Shown here: piece after piece, positions 53,889-64,000 of the stretch
Layout: each line of letters begins with the position of its first letter
Position numbering within the stretch: position 1 is the first letter of the stretch
Source of the DNA: an uncultured SAR116 cluster alpha proteobacterium
GTDB taxonomy: Bacteria > Pseudomonadota > Alphaproteobacteria > Puniceispirillales > Marisalimonadaceae
NCBI GenBank assembly: GCA_902625215.1
Contig: CACOAO010000003.1
Coordinates: forward strand, 105,310 to 169,309
Direction: 5' to 3'
DNA: 64,000 nt
The notes under the pieces: model-generated
The model's database searches: none
The model's input: the letters and a program-made list of their open reading frames with translations, nothing else
What the model was told of the DNA's origin: nothing
Made by a program: the position numbers and the translations under genes

Positions 53889-53909
53889 AAAAAATCATTA
53901 TCTATCTGA

Positions 53910-56057
<2,148 letters not shown>

Positions 56058-56061
56058 CTAA

Positions 56062-56113
56062 GTATTGAAATTGAATACATAATAAATTTATTAATTGCGT
56101 TAGTATATGTCAA
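56062..56113 (-). promoter_or_regulatory. katG promoter with operator-like dyad
   Basis: On the minus strand a perfect -35 TTGACA (56113-56108) is followed after 17 bases by TAAATT (56090-56085). Near the predicted transcription start lies GTATTGAAATTGAATAC (56062-56078), an 8-1-8 dyad with one imperfect pair. This is where a repressor would act, and the neighbouring Fur-family protein is the natural candidate. The promoter is well supported; the operator is tentative. Confidence 0.5.
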
Positions 56114-56143
56114 GTAGTTTAGAATGATTTTAAAGTGAAAAAG

Positions 56144-56542
56144 TTAATCCTGTTTTTTTAACTTTATTAAAACTTCAACGCCATTGTTAAAATATCCCTG
56201 TGGAATTTTTGGAAGACTTTTTAAATTGATTTCATCATCTTCTATATCTATTAGTTCACCAGTTTCTTCATTTAGAAAATGATGATGTTGGTGAGTATTT
56301 GTATCAAAAACAGCAGTATCCTTAGAAGTTTCGATTTGCTTTATCAAACCACAATTTCTAAATTTTTTGAGGCAATTATATACTGTAGCGATAGACATTG
56401 AGTTTCCAGAAGAATTTATTTCGTCTTGGAGATTCTCTGCAGTGAAATGTCTATTAATACCGTCTAAGAGGATATTGGCAATAATCATCCTTTGTTTAGT
56501 CGGCCTTAACCCAGCTTTTCTTAATTTTTCTTTACTAGTCAT
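56144..56542 (-). CDS. Fur family regulator, Irr/PerR type
   Basis: This regulator of about 132 residues has an N-terminal winged helix (GLRPTKQRMIIANILL, residues 11-26; MSIATVYNCLKKF, 49-61) and the C-terminal metal-binding region FDTNTHQHHHFLNEETGELIDIEDDEI. The triple His and following acidic stretch resemble alphaproteobacterial Irr. No CxxC zinc pairs are present and there is no N-terminal haem regulatory motif. I prefer ATG 56542 because a 17-bp Fur-type dyad lies 18 bases upstream; an ATG at 56584 would place that dyad inside the gene. It is upstream of katG by 98 bases and likely controls it and itself. Confidence 0.82.
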   Translation of the reverse strand: MTSKEKLRKAGLRPTKQRMIIANILLDGINRHFTAENLQDEINSSGNSMSIATVYNCLKKFRNCGLIKQIETSKDTAVFDTNTHQHHHFLNEETGELIDIEDDEINLKSLPKIPQGYFNNGVEVLIKLKKQD

Positions 56543-56560
56543 AATATCTTTATACACTAG

Positions 56561-56577
56561 TTGATAATAATTCTCAA
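56561..56577. promoter_or_regulatory. PerR/Fur-like operator upstream of the Fur-family gene
   Basis: TTGATAATAATTCTCAA is an 8-1-8 dyad with a single arm mismatch. Its central 15 bases match 11 of 14 defined positions of the Bacillus PerR box (TTATAATnATTATAA). It lies 18 bases before the preferred start of the Fur-family regulator, a typical place for autoregulation. It could also affect the divergent amidase gene, about 100 bases away. Confidence 0.55.
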
Positions 56578-56679
56578 TAAACATTTATTTATTTCAAATT
56601 AAACTAAGATTTTGTTGTTTCTTACTTTACGACTACCTGATAAAATGTGATCTTTGTTATTAAAAATATGAGAGTGCAA

Positions 56680-58101
56680 ATGTCTAGACCATGTGATCTT
56701 GATGCAGTTGAAGCGAGAAAGTTAATAGGAAACAAACAACTTTCCCCGGTAGAATTAACAAAAAGTTGTATTGAGCAAATAGATAAATTAAATTCTTCTA
56801 TAAATGCAGTTGTAGCAATAAATAATGAAGATGTTCTAAAACAAGCAAAAAAAGCTGAAGTTGATGTTATGTCTGGTTCAGAATTAGGTCTACTGCATGG
56901 ATTACCCGTTGGCATAAAAGATTTAAATATTGTTAAAAATCTTCGCTCTACATCTGGGTCTAAAATTTACGAAAACAGAATTCCTGACAATGACGACACA
57001 GTAGTTAAAGATATAAGAGATGAAGGAGCGATAATATTTTGTAAAACCAATACACCTGAGTTTGGAGCAGGAGGCAATACAAAAAACAGGGTCTATGGTG
57101 CAACGTCCAATCCATTTGATGTGACAAAAACACCAGCTGGTTCTTCTGGTGGAAGTGCTGCCGCACTGGCTTGTAATATGATGCCACTTGCCAATGGTAG
57201 TGATTATGGAGGAAGTCTAAGGACTCCTGCGGGATTTTGTGGTGTTAATGGTTTTAGGCCCTCTCCAGGTCTGGTGCCAGCAACAGAAGCAGCAGTTGGT
57301 TTAAATCCCTTTTCTGTTCAAGGCCCTATGGGAAGAAACGTGTCTGATACTTATTTACTGCTGCAAGCGCAGGTTAATTTAAATAGAATGGATCCATTTT
57401 CAAGCTTTGATAGTATTTCAATGCCTCAAGAGTTGATTGGTGCAGATTTATCTAATATCAAAATGGCATTTTCAACTGATCTTGGATGTGCTCCAGTTGA
57501 TAATGATATTAAATCAACTTTTTTAAATAAAATTGACACTTTTAAAAGTAACTTTTTAAGTTCAGATCAAGCAGAACCAAATTTTTTAGATGTTCATAAT
57601 TGTTTTGAAGTTATTAGAGGGTTTAATTATGTAGCTTCTCACAAAGAAAGATTTGAAAATTCAAGAGATTTATTAGGACCAAATGTAATTGATAACGTTG
57701 AGAGAGGGTTAAAATACAAACTTTCTGATGTATCATGGGCTCATACGATGCAAACAAAAATTTATAAAAATTTTCGTAATTTTTTTAATGATTATGATGT
57801 TCTAATCTGTCCAGCTGCAGCAGTTTCTCCATACCCACATGAACAATTATTTGTTGATGAAATTAATGGAGAAAAGTTACCAACTTATATGAGATGGTTG
57901 TCACTTAGTTATGCACCTACCATGGCTATTCCTTGTGCCTGGGCATTACCATGCGGTCTAGACCATAAAGACATGCCATTTGGAATACAATTAATTGCTC
58001 CAGCTGGAAGAGATATAGATTTGTCTGAAATTGCAAAAAGTTTAGAGTCAGTTTTAATTAAAAACGAGTCTACAAAAAGGCCTGTTCCACAAATAGTTTA
58101 A
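56680..58101 (+). CDS. Amidase-signature family amidase
   Basis: This 474-residue amidase-signature enzyme has Lys K80 (GIKDLN), the serine-rich AGSSGGSAAAL (residues 153-163), and nucleophile S179 in GSDYGGSLRTPAGF. The full family fold is present, with the C-terminal MPFGIQLIAP segment. ATG 56680 is preferred because GAGAG lies at the right distance upstream; ATG 56668 or GTG 56647 would add a few residues. It is 9 bases before an MBL-fold hydrolase gene and probably co-transcribed with it. The amide substrate is not known. Confidence 0.87.
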   Translation: MSRPCDLDAVEARKLIGNKQLSPVELTKSCIEQIDKLNSSINAVVAINNEDVLKQAKKAEVDVMSGSELGLLHGLPVGIKDLNIVKNLRSTSGSKIYENRIPDNDDTVVKDIRDEGAIIFCKTNTPEFGAGGNTKNRVYGATSNPFDVTKTPAGSSGGSAAALACNMMPLANGSDYGGSLRTPAGFCGVNGFRPSPGLVPATEAAVGLNPFSVQGPMGRNVSDTYLLLQAQVNLNRMDPFSSFDSISMPQELIGADLSNIKMAFSTDLGCAPVDNDIKSTFLNKIDTFKSNFLSSDQAEPNFLDVHNCFEVIRGFNYVASHKERFENSRDLLGPNVIDNVERGLKYKLSDVSWAHTMQTKIYKNFRNFFNDYDVLICPAAAVSPYPHEQLFVDEINGEKLPTYMRWLSLSYAPTMAIPCAWALPCGLDHKDMPFGIQLIAPAGRDIDLSEIAKSLESVLIKNESTKRPVPQIV

Positions 58102-58110
58102 GGTTTAAAA

Positions 58111-59004
58111 ATGATAACAACGAGATTAGATAAAAATTTCAAAATTCAAGGTTTTTTTGATAAGGAAACATCAACTGTCAGTTATGTAGTTTTTGACTTG
58201 AAATCAAAAAAATGCGCCGTAATAGATAGTGTTTTAGATTTTGATTTTTCATCAGGTACTATAGATTATCATAATGCAGAAAAAATTATTTCTTATATTG
58301 AAAAGATGAAGTTAGATCTTGAGTGGCTTATTGAAACACACGTTCATGCAGATCACCTATCTGCTTCACCCTACATCCAGAAAAAACTAGGTGGGAAAAT
58401 TGGTATATCTGAAAAAATTTCCGATATACAAAATATTTTTGGCAAAACATTTAATGCAGGAACTGAATTTCAAAGAGATGGTAGTCAGTTTGATAGATTA
58501 TTTAAAGATAATGATGAATACAAAATTGGAAATATTAATTGTAAAGTAATTAATACACCAGGCCACACACCAGCTTGCACTGCACATGTGATTGGGAATT
58601 CTATTTTTGTAGGAGACACCTTATTTATGCCAGATCTTGGTAGTGCAAGAGCCGATTTTCCTGGTGGGAACGCTCGAGACCTTTACAGATCTATTCAAAA
58701 AATATTGAGCTATCCAGACGATACTTTAATTTTTGTTTGCCACGATTACCCACCAACAACAAGGAATGTTGCATGGTCTACTACAGTGGGCGAACAGAAA
58801 AAAAATAACATTCATGTAAAAACTTCAATTAGTGAGGACGAGTTTGTTAAAATAAGAGAAACAAGAGATAAAACTCTGGCTTTGCCAAAATTAATTATAC
58901 CATCAATACAAGTAAATATGCGAGCTGGTAACCTGCCTCCTGCAGAAGATAATGGAGATGTTTACATCAAAGTTCCAATTAACAGCATGAAAAATTTAAT
59001 CTAA
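58111..59004 (+). CDS. MBL-fold metallohydrolase (ETHE1/Blh-like)
   Basis: This 297-residue metallo-beta-lactamase-fold protein has the metal motif HVHADH (H77, H79, D81, H82), then PGHTPACT, GDTLFMPD and CHDY, as in ETHE1-type persulfide dioxygenases and the bacterial Blh group. The SARADFPGGNARDLYRSI stretch and the C-terminal LPPAEDNGDVYIKVPIN are typical of the Blh-like members. It may oxidise glutathione persulfide or hydrolyse a thioester; sequence does not decide. It follows the amidase by 9 bases and overlaps the convergent aminotransferase by 9 bases. Confidence 0.83.
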   Translation: MITTRLDKNFKIQGFFDKETSTVSYVVFDLKSKKCAVIDSVLDFDFSSGTIDYHNAEKIISYIEKMKLDLEWLIETHVHADHLSASPYIQKKLGGKIGISEKISDIQNIFGKTFNAGTEFQRDGSQFDRLFKDNDEYKIGNINCKVINTPGHTPACTAHVIGNSIFVGDTLFMPDLGSARADFPGGNARDLYRSIQKILSYPDDTLIFVCHDYPPTTRNVAWSTTVGEQKKNNIHVKTSISEDEFVKIRETRDKTLALPKLIIPSIQVNMRAGNLPPAEDNGDVYIKVPINSMKNLI

Positions 59005-60309
59005 TTCTTTTAAAACAGATTGAACAATTTCAAAGATTTTGTCTATATCATGATTTTCTGCAATTAAAGGTGGAGAGAATGCAAGTGTATCTCCTGTAAC
59101 TCTTAGCATTAAACCTTTGTGCCAAGCTTTTTTCATAGCTTCATAACCTCTAGCGCCTACAGCTCCTGGTCTAGGAGCAATCTCTATTGCGGCTACCAAA
59201 CCTAAATTTCTTATATCAATTACATTTTTGTCATTTTTAAGCTGATGAACAACATTCTCTAAATATTTAGCTGTTTTTCCAGCCTTATTAAACAAATCCT
59301 CATCTCTATAAATATCTAGTGCAGCAAGGCCAGCAGCAGATGCAATAGGATGTCCTGAATATGTATATCCATGAAAAAGCTCTATTGGCATATCTGCTTC
59401 ATCCATCATAGTGTCATAAATTTTCTTAGACACTACAGCAGCGCCCATTGGAATAATTCCATTAGTAATAGCCTTTGCACATGAGATTATATCAGGCGTT
59501 ACTCCAAAATACTCTGAAGCTGTTGCTTTCCCGAGTCGACCAAAGCCTGTTATCACTTCATCAAAAATTAGTAAAATATCATGCTTATCACAAATTTCTC
59601 TAAGTCTTTTTAAGTAATTTTTTGGTGGTGGCAGTACTCCGGTAGAACCTGCTACAGGTTCTACAATTACAGAAGCAATATTAGATGCATCATGAAGAGC
59701 AATAATATCTTCAAGCGTATTAGCTAGATAATCACCATGTTCAGGAGAACCCTTAGAAAACCTATTCTTTTCGGGAAGAAATGTGTGGGATATATGATCT
59801 ACGCCCGTTAGCAATGATCCAAAATATTGTCTGTTTCTTGGCATCCCACCAACTGAAATTCCACCAAATCCAACACCATGGTACCCTCTTTCTCGACCAA
59901 TTAATCTTGTCTTAGTTCCTTTGCCTCTAGCACGATGATAAGCTAAAGCTATTTTAAGTGTACTATCAACAGCTTCAGAGCCAGAATTTGTAAAAAAAAC
60001 ATGATCTAAACCTTTTGGAAATAAATCAGCCACACGACTTGCAAGTTCAAAAGATTTTGGATGACCATATTGAAAACTTGGAGCAAAATCCAAAGTTGCA
60101 GCTTGTTCTGAAATAGCAGATGTTATTTCTGGTCTGTTGTGCCCAGCATTTACACACCATAATCCAGCTGCACTATCTAAAATATCCTGCCCAGTTTCAC
60201 TTTTGTAATACATACCATCAGCTGCAACAACCATTCTGGGATCTTTCTTGAAATCCCTATTTGCAGTAAATGGCATCCAGTAAGATTCTAGGTTGTTTAA
60301 TCTTTTCAT
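58996..60309 (-). CDS. Class III omega-aminotransferase (beta-alanine:pyruvate type)
   Basis: This 437-residue PLP enzyme has Lys K279 in SCAKAITNG, D250 in FDEVITGFGRLG, NSGSEAVDSTLK near residue 108 for phosphate binding, and FHGYTYSGHPIASAAGLAALD. These patterns fit omega-amino acid:pyruvate aminotransferases, which transfer an amino group from beta-alanine or similar amines to pyruvate. It lies 88 bases behind the CaiB-type gene on the same strand. Its 3' end overlaps the MBL gene by 9 bases. Confidence 0.88.
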   Translation of the reverse strand: MKRLNNLESYWMPFTANRDFKKDPRMVVAADGMYYKSETGQDILDSAAGLWCVNAGHNRPEITSAISEQAATLDFAPSFQYGHPKSFELASRVADLFPKGLDHVFFTNSGSEAVDSTLKIALAYHRARGKGTKTRLIGRERGYHGVGFGGISVGGMPRNRQYFGSLLTGVDHISHTFLPEKNRFSKGSPEHGDYLANTLEDIIALHDASNIASVIVEPVAGSTGVLPPPKNYLKRLREICDKHDILLIFDEVITGFGRLGKATASEYFGVTPDIISCAKAITNGIIPMGAAVVSKKIYDTMMDEADMPIELFHGYTYSGHPIASAAGLAALDIYRDEDLFNKAGKTAKYLENVVHQLKNDKNVIDIRNLGLVAAIEIAPRPGAVGARGYEAMKKAWHKGLMLRVTGDTLAFSPPLIAENHDIDKIFEIVQSVLKELD

Positions 60310-60397
60310 TATAAATCTCCAAAGCTAAATCATAAAAATTCGCTAATTAGCTATTCTGACAACATGTATTAGTAACGTCAAGTTAATCATTATTAAA

Positions 60398-61525
60398 CTA
60401 GAAAAATTGATCGTTAATGTTTCCAAGTTTTGGAGCAGAGGCTCTTTTTTGAACTTTTCTAAATTGAATGTCTACAGGTATAGGAAGAGCAGGAATTTCT
60501 TCACCTAAATTATTTATTATTTTGTTTTCAAAAATCTTTCTTACTTTAAAGTGATTGTCATTGATTGCTTCTTCAATTGATTTTACAATTGAACAGCAAC
60601 AATCTGCTTTATTAAAAACGTCTGCCCAGTGATTTTTATTTTGTAGTCCAATTATTTTTTTAATTTCATGAATAACCTTTTCTTGATCATTCTGCATTTT
60701 AATAAATTTTTTTGGAAGTTCTATTGCCTCGCAAAACTTATTCCAAAATCTATCTTCTAATGGCGCAGCAGCTACATAACTTCCATCACTTGTTTTGTAA
60801 ATATTATATCTTGGAGATCCTCCAGATAAAACTCCATCACTATTACCTGGCCATTTATTGTGAGCAAAACCAGAACCTAAACCCCAAAACATAAAAGGAA
60901 AAAGATTTTCTGTCATGGAAAGATCTATGTACGAGCCTTCTTTATTTAGGTCCCTTTTTCTTAATGCTAATAAGATATTAATTACAGCAGGATAAGATCC
61001 ACCTGCTATATCGGCTACAAGTGCTGGTGGAACAACGGTATCATTTTCTCGACCCATGCTTATACTCAGAAGACCTGCATTACCTATATAATTTAGATCG
61101 TGGCCAGCGACCATACTTTTTGGTCCATATTGACCATAACCCGTGATAGAAACGTAAATTATGTCTTGATTAATTTTTTTTACACTTTCGTAATCCAAGC
61201 CAAGTCTTTTCATTACCCCAGGCCTGAATTGTTCAATTATAATGTCAGCTTCTTTTAAAATTGGTATTAAGATTTTAATATTTTTAGGATCTTTTAAATC
61301 CAATGATAAACTTTTTTTACCCCTATTAAGCATAGAAAAAGATACACTTTGTTCGCCCCATTGAGGATTAGATAATCTTATTTCATCCCCAACACCAGGT
61401 TTTTCAATCTTAATTACCTCTGCTCCTGTTTCTGCTAAGAATAAACTTGCAAGTGGCCCAGGCAAAAGTGTTGAAAAGTCTATTACTTTTATGCCCTCTA
61501 AGGATCCTTTTAATGCTTCTTTCAT
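60398..61525 (-). CDS. CaiB/BaiF family CoA transferase or acyl-CoA racemase
   Basis: This 375-residue family III CoA-transferase-fold protein shows VIDFSTLLPGPLASLFLAETGAEVIKIE at residues 14-41 and YGPKSMVAGHDLNYIGNAGL near 133-151. The acid D143 in GHDLNY, preceded by H142, matches the alpha-methylacyl-CoA racemase branch more than formyl-CoA transferases. It could epimerise 2-methyl-branched acyl-CoA or activate an acid by CoA transfer. It is 21 bases behind the FAH-family gene and upstream of the aminotransferase, all on the minus strand. Confidence 0.86.
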   Translation of the reverse strand: MKEALKGSLEGIKVIDFSTLLPGPLASLFLAETGAEVIKIEKPGVGDEIRLSNPQWGEQSVSFSMLNRGKKSLSLDLKDPKNIKILIPILKEADIIIEQFRPGVMKRLGLDYESVKKINQDIIYVSITGYGQYGPKSMVAGHDLNYIGNAGLLSISMGRENDTVVPPALVADIAGGSYPAVINILLALRKRDLNKEGSYIDLSMTENLFPFMFWGLGSGFAHNKWPGNSDGVLSGGSPRYNIYKTSDGSYVAAAPLEDRFWNKFCEAIELPKKFIKMQNDQEKVIHEIKKIIGLQNKNHWADVFNKADCCCSIVKSIEEAINDNHFKVRKIFENKIINNLGEEIPALPIPVDIQFRKVQKRASAPKLGNINDQFF

Positions 61526-61546
61526 AATGAATTCCTAAAATTTATT

Positions 61547-62680
61547 TTATATCAAACCTCTTTGACTTAAATTTTTAATCATTGAAGATATGCCAAACTC
61601 CCATTGTGGACAAGCTGTGGATAAATTCACATAATTTACTAATTCGCCCAAATTAGACTCTGAAATAGTTACCTTATCTCCAATTTTATGAGTAAACCCC
61701 TCACCTACTACGTCTCTATCTTCAGTCGGGGCAAACAAGGTTCCTAAAAATAACATAAAACCATCAGGATATTGGTGATGTCGTCCAATTGTTTGATTTA
61801 CCAAATCTTCTGGATCTCTGCTTATTTCTGACATAGAGCTTGAACCATTTAATATATATCCGTCTTCACCTTCAACTTTTAATGTAATGTGAGCTGATTT
61901 CATTTTATCTAGTGAATAAGTATCGTCAAAAATTCTTATAAAGGGTCCAATTGAACATGAGGCATTATTGTCTTTAGCTTTACCCAAAAGAAGAGCCGAA
62001 CGTCCCTCAACATCTCTTAAGTTAACATCGTTACCAAGAGTAGCTCCTTTGATTATGCCTTTGCTGTTAACCGCTAAAACAATTTCTGGTTCAGGATTGT
62101 TCCAATTTGAAATAGGATTTAGACCTACTTCTGATCCAAAGCCGACTGATGATAAAGTCTGAGCTTTAGTAAAAACTTCAGCATCTTTACCAATGCCAAC
62201 CTCTAAGTATTGTGACCATAAACCTTCTCTAATAAGAGCATTTTTAACTTCAATAGCTTTTTCTGACCCTGGAATGATATTTTGCAGACTATCACCAATC
62301 AATCCACCAATATGATTTCTAAGATTTTCTGCTTTTTTAGGATCACCTGCTGCTCTTTCTTCAATTACTCTTTCAACCATTGACTTGGCAAAGGTTACAC
62401 CGCATGCTTTAATTGCTTGAAAATCGCAGGGAGCAAGTAGGTAAAATTTTGATTTTTTTTTGAGGCTTAATTCAAACAATTTTTCAACTGAAATTAATTT
62501 TATGCCTTGAACGTTATTTAAATATTTTTTTATATCTTCTAATTCAAGCAAATCTCTTACAGTAGGTATCTCTTTAGATGTAATGTCATATACATTTCCA
62601 TCTTTTATTCTAATTAAACATGGTCCATTTTTCGAATTGTCCCATATTCGTCCAATAAAACATCCCGTTGAGTAAACCAT
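61547..62680 (-). CDS. FAH-family protein, AraD1-like sugar-acid dehydratase
   Basis: This 377-residue protein has a long N-terminal domain and the FAH fold with metal-binding EPEIVLAVN, GATLGNDVNLRDVEGRSALL, and SCSIGPFIRIFDD. This long form matches the group containing AraD1-type 2-keto-3-deoxy-pentonate dehydratases rather than true fumarylacetoacetase. It may dehydrate or cleave a 2-oxo acid from sugar-acid breakdown (inference). It is the first gene of a minus-strand run with the CaiB protein and aminotransferase, and diverges from the NIPSNAP gene over about 100 bases. Confidence 0.82.
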   Translation of the reverse strand: MVYSTGCFIGRIWDNSKNGPCLIRIKDGNVYDITSKEIPTVRDLLELEDIKKYLNNVQGIKLISVEKLFELSLKKKSKFYLLAPCDFQAIKACGVTFAKSMVERVIEERAAGDPKKAENLRNHIGGLIGDSLQNIIPGSEKAIEVKNALIREGLWSQYLEVGIGKDAEVFTKAQTLSSVGFGSEVGLNPISNWNNPEPEIVLAVNSKGIIKGATLGNDVNLRDVEGRSALLLGKAKDNNASCSIGPFIRIFDDTYSLDKMKSAHITLKVEGEDGYILNGSSSMSEISRDPEDLVNQTIGRHHQYPDGFMLFLGTLFAPTEDRDVVGEGFTHKIGDKVTISESNLGELVNYVNLSTACPQWEFGISSMIKNLSQRGLI

Positions 62681-62784
62681 TCAGCTCTCCTTAAAAAACT
62701 ACTGATGATAATATAAATGAAAATTTGAATATTTAAATTTAATTATATAATGTTTAATTTTATATAATTTTGAGAGGTGTAGTA

Positions 62785-63162
62785 ATGAGTGCTTTTTTTG
62801 AATTGAGAATTTATCAAATTGCTCCTGGAAAAATGAATGAATGGGTTTCGTTTATGGAGAAAACCATAATGCCTTTTCAAGTAGAAAAAGGTATGGTTAT
62901 ACATGGCAGTTTTGTGATGGATAGCTCAGACCAATTCGCTTTAGAAAATGGTGAACGCGTAATGAATTCTGAAGAAAAAGGCAATACATATGTTTGGATT
63001 AGAAGATTTGAAAATCAAGAGGAAAAAGTAAAACTTTACAAGGCTGTTTATGAAAGTAAAGAATGGTTAGAAAGCATTGCTCCCACAGTTGCAAAACTTG
63101 TAGACAGAAATTCTATACTTGTTCAGAACTTAAGCTCCACCCCCCTATCTGTAATGAAATAA
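62785..63162 (+). CDS. NIPSNAP family protein
   Basis: This 125-residue protein has the ferredoxin-like NIPSNAP fold, recognised by FELRIYQIAPGKMNEWVSFME at the N-terminus and YVWIRRFENQEEKVKLYKAVY in the middle. Bacterial members are small oligomeric proteins of uncertain function often found beside catabolic genes. I chose ATG 62785 behind GAGAGGTG; a TTG at 62770 is in frame but starts too early. It heads a plus-strand run with a glutathione transferase (13-base gap) and a dehydrogenase. Confidence 0.85.
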   Translation: MSAFFELRIYQIAPGKMNEWVSFMEKTIMPFQVEKGMVIHGSFVMDSSDQFALENGERVMNSEEKGNTYVWIRRFENQEEKVKLYKAVYESKEWLESIAPTVAKLVDRNSILVQNLSSTPLSVMK

Positions 63163-63175
63163 AAAGGATAAATTT

Positions 63176-63793
63176 TTGATACAATTGTATGGTAGAAGAA
63201 ATTCTATAAACGTTCAAAAAGTTTCATGGGCTCTTTGCGAATTAAATATTGAGTTTAAATGGCATGATGAACATGGAAAGTTTGGAAAAGTTAACGTAGA
63301 AAATTATGAAAAAATAAATCCTCAACTAATAGTTCCAACTTTAGATCACAACGGATCTATTATTAAGCAATCAAATGCAATTGTAAGATACTTATATAGA
63401 AAATATACAGATGTATACGAAATTTCAAAAGAAGAAGATATTGCAATTGCTGAGTCATGGATGGAATTTCAAACAACTGATTTGCAATTAAACATGACAC
63501 CAATATTTTGGGGATTAGTTAGAAATCCACCAGAAGAACGTAATCAAGAAATGATTGATAAAAATATTATTTTATTAAATAAAAAATTTGAAATTTTTGA
63601 TAAATTTTTAGAGGATCATAAGTATATTTTAAATAATAAATTTGGTATGTCAGATATTATAATGGGTGCGGCTTCATATAGATATTTTTCTCTACCTATT
63701 GAACGCCCAAATCTAGAAAACTTAAAAAGTTGGTACGAAAAAATAAGCAACCGTGATTGTTTTAAAAATAATATTTTGGGGACATTTTCCTAG
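63176..63793 (+). CDS. Glutathione S-transferase family protein
   Basis: This 205-residue protein has an N-terminal thioredoxin-fold glutathione site (IQLYGRRNSINVQKVSWALCEL, residues 2-23; VPTLDHNGSIIKQSNAIVRYL near 52-72) and an all-helical C-terminal domain. The start is TTG at 63176, supported by AAGGA seven bases upstream. It conjugates or isomerises with glutathione; the partner substrate is unknown, but its operon with a NIPSNAP protein and a hydroxyacid dehydrogenase suggests a catabolic or detoxifying role. Confidence 0.86.
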   Translation: MIQLYGRRNSINVQKVSWALCELNIEFKWHDEHGKFGKVNVENYEKINPQLIVPTLDHNGSIIKQSNAIVRYLYRKYTDVYEISKEEDIAIAESWMEFQTTDLQLNMTPIFWGLVRNPPEERNQEMIDKNIILLNKKFEIFDKFLEDHKYILNNKFGMSDIIMGAASYRYFSLPIERPNLENLKSWYEKISNRDCFKNNILGTFS

Positions 63794-63825
63794 ATTGATG
63801 AACATGATCTTCAGGAGATTTGTTT

Positions 63826-64000
63826 ATGGATAAAATTGGATTTATTGGTTTAGGCAATATGGGTAAGCCACTGGCTGAAAGATTAATTAAAAAATATAAA
63901 CTTTATACTTACGACCTTGAAAAAAGTAACCTTCAATATTTCACTAATAAAGGTGCTGTGGCTTGTTCATCTCCCTCCGAGATTGCATCTAAAGTTAAAC
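63826..64000 (+). CDS. Beta-hydroxyacid dehydrogenase family, partial at window edge
   Basis: Only the first 58 residues are present. They form the Rossmann start of the 3-hydroxyisobutyrate dehydrogenase family, with KIGFIGLGNMGKPLAERL and the acidic residue of TYDLEK that favours NAD. The ATG follows AGGAGA. The gene is 32 bases behind the glutathione transferase and is cut by the end of the window, so the substrate class cannot be assigned. Confidence 0.85.
   Translation, partial: MDKIGFIGLGNMGKPLAERLIKKYKLYTYDLEKSNLQYFTNKGAVACSSPSEIASKVK

Overview
The window is AT-rich (by eye about two thirds A+T), very tightly packed and entirely bacterial. Gene content and order point to a free-living, probably marine, low-GC alphaproteobacterium. 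The evidence is the block rplU-rpmA-obgE-proB-proA-nadD-rsfS-rlmH-gpmI-ctpA-rppH, the split F1 operon atpHAGDC next to priA/fsa/xerC, an Irr/PerR-type Fur protein beside katG, and many TRAP transporters with oligotroph-style catabolic genes. The exact lineage (for example AEGEAN-169, HIMB59 or SAR116-like) cannot be fixed from the sequence alone. I see no rRNA, tRNA, CRISPR array, insertion sequence, prophage or obvious pseudogene. Intergenic gaps never exceed about 200 bases, and several convergent genes overlap at their 3' ends.

Region 1 (1-9.4 kb) is accessory metabolism: an amidase-signature enzyme; a TRAP system with a fused DctQ-DctM permease divergent from its binding protein and from an unannotated 40-residue membrane protein (2417-2539); a TerC-type membrane protein; a GMC oxidoreductase plus SAM methyltransferase pair; an AlaX-type editing protein; and an SDR lacking the usual YxxxK. 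Region 2 (9.4-15.1 kb, minus strand) is a probable six-gene catabolic operon for an aromatic compound: a BphC-like extradiol dioxygenase, an FAD hydroxylase, an IclR regulator, a second VOC protein, a fumarylacetoacetate-hydrolase-family enzyme and a DUF445 protein.

Region 3 (15.1-34.1 kb) is a transport and amino-acid/imino-acid island. It holds two three-gene TRAP operons flanking a DpkA-like cyclic imine reductase and a RidA-family protein, a heterotetrameric sarcosine-oxidase-type operon (soxBDAG) whose delta subunit has lost most of its zinc ligands, and a complete branched-chain-type ABC transporter (livKGFHM) followed by an M23 peptidase. Each first-in-operon binding-protein gene here is followed by a strong stem-loop before the membrane components.

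Region 4 (34.1-53.9 kb) is the conserved housekeeping core: ribosomal proteins, GTPase Obg, proline synthesis, NAD synthesis, ribosome silencing, rRNA methylation, glycolysis, protease, RNA pyrophosphohydrolase, F1 ATP synthase, PriA, transaldolase and XerC. One amidase gene is inserted between rppH and atpC. Region 5 (53.9-64 kb) holds catalase-peroxidase and its probable Fur-family regulator, each with an operator-like dyad, and then catabolic genes: an amidase, an MBL-fold hydrolase, an omega-aminotransferase, a CaiB-type CoA transferase/racemase, an AraD1-like FAH-family enzyme, a NIPSNAP protein, a glutathione transferase and a truncated beta-hydroxyacid dehydrogenase at the edge.

Together the genes describe an oligotroph that takes up small organic acids and N-containing compounds through high-affinity binding-protein transporters and oxidises them. 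I found no clear defence or other novel multi-gene system. The best candidates for something undescribed are the 40-residue membrane protein of the first TRAP locus, the 77-residue protein after the second TRAP operon, and the zinc-less sarcosine-oxidase-like complex next to imine-processing enzymes.
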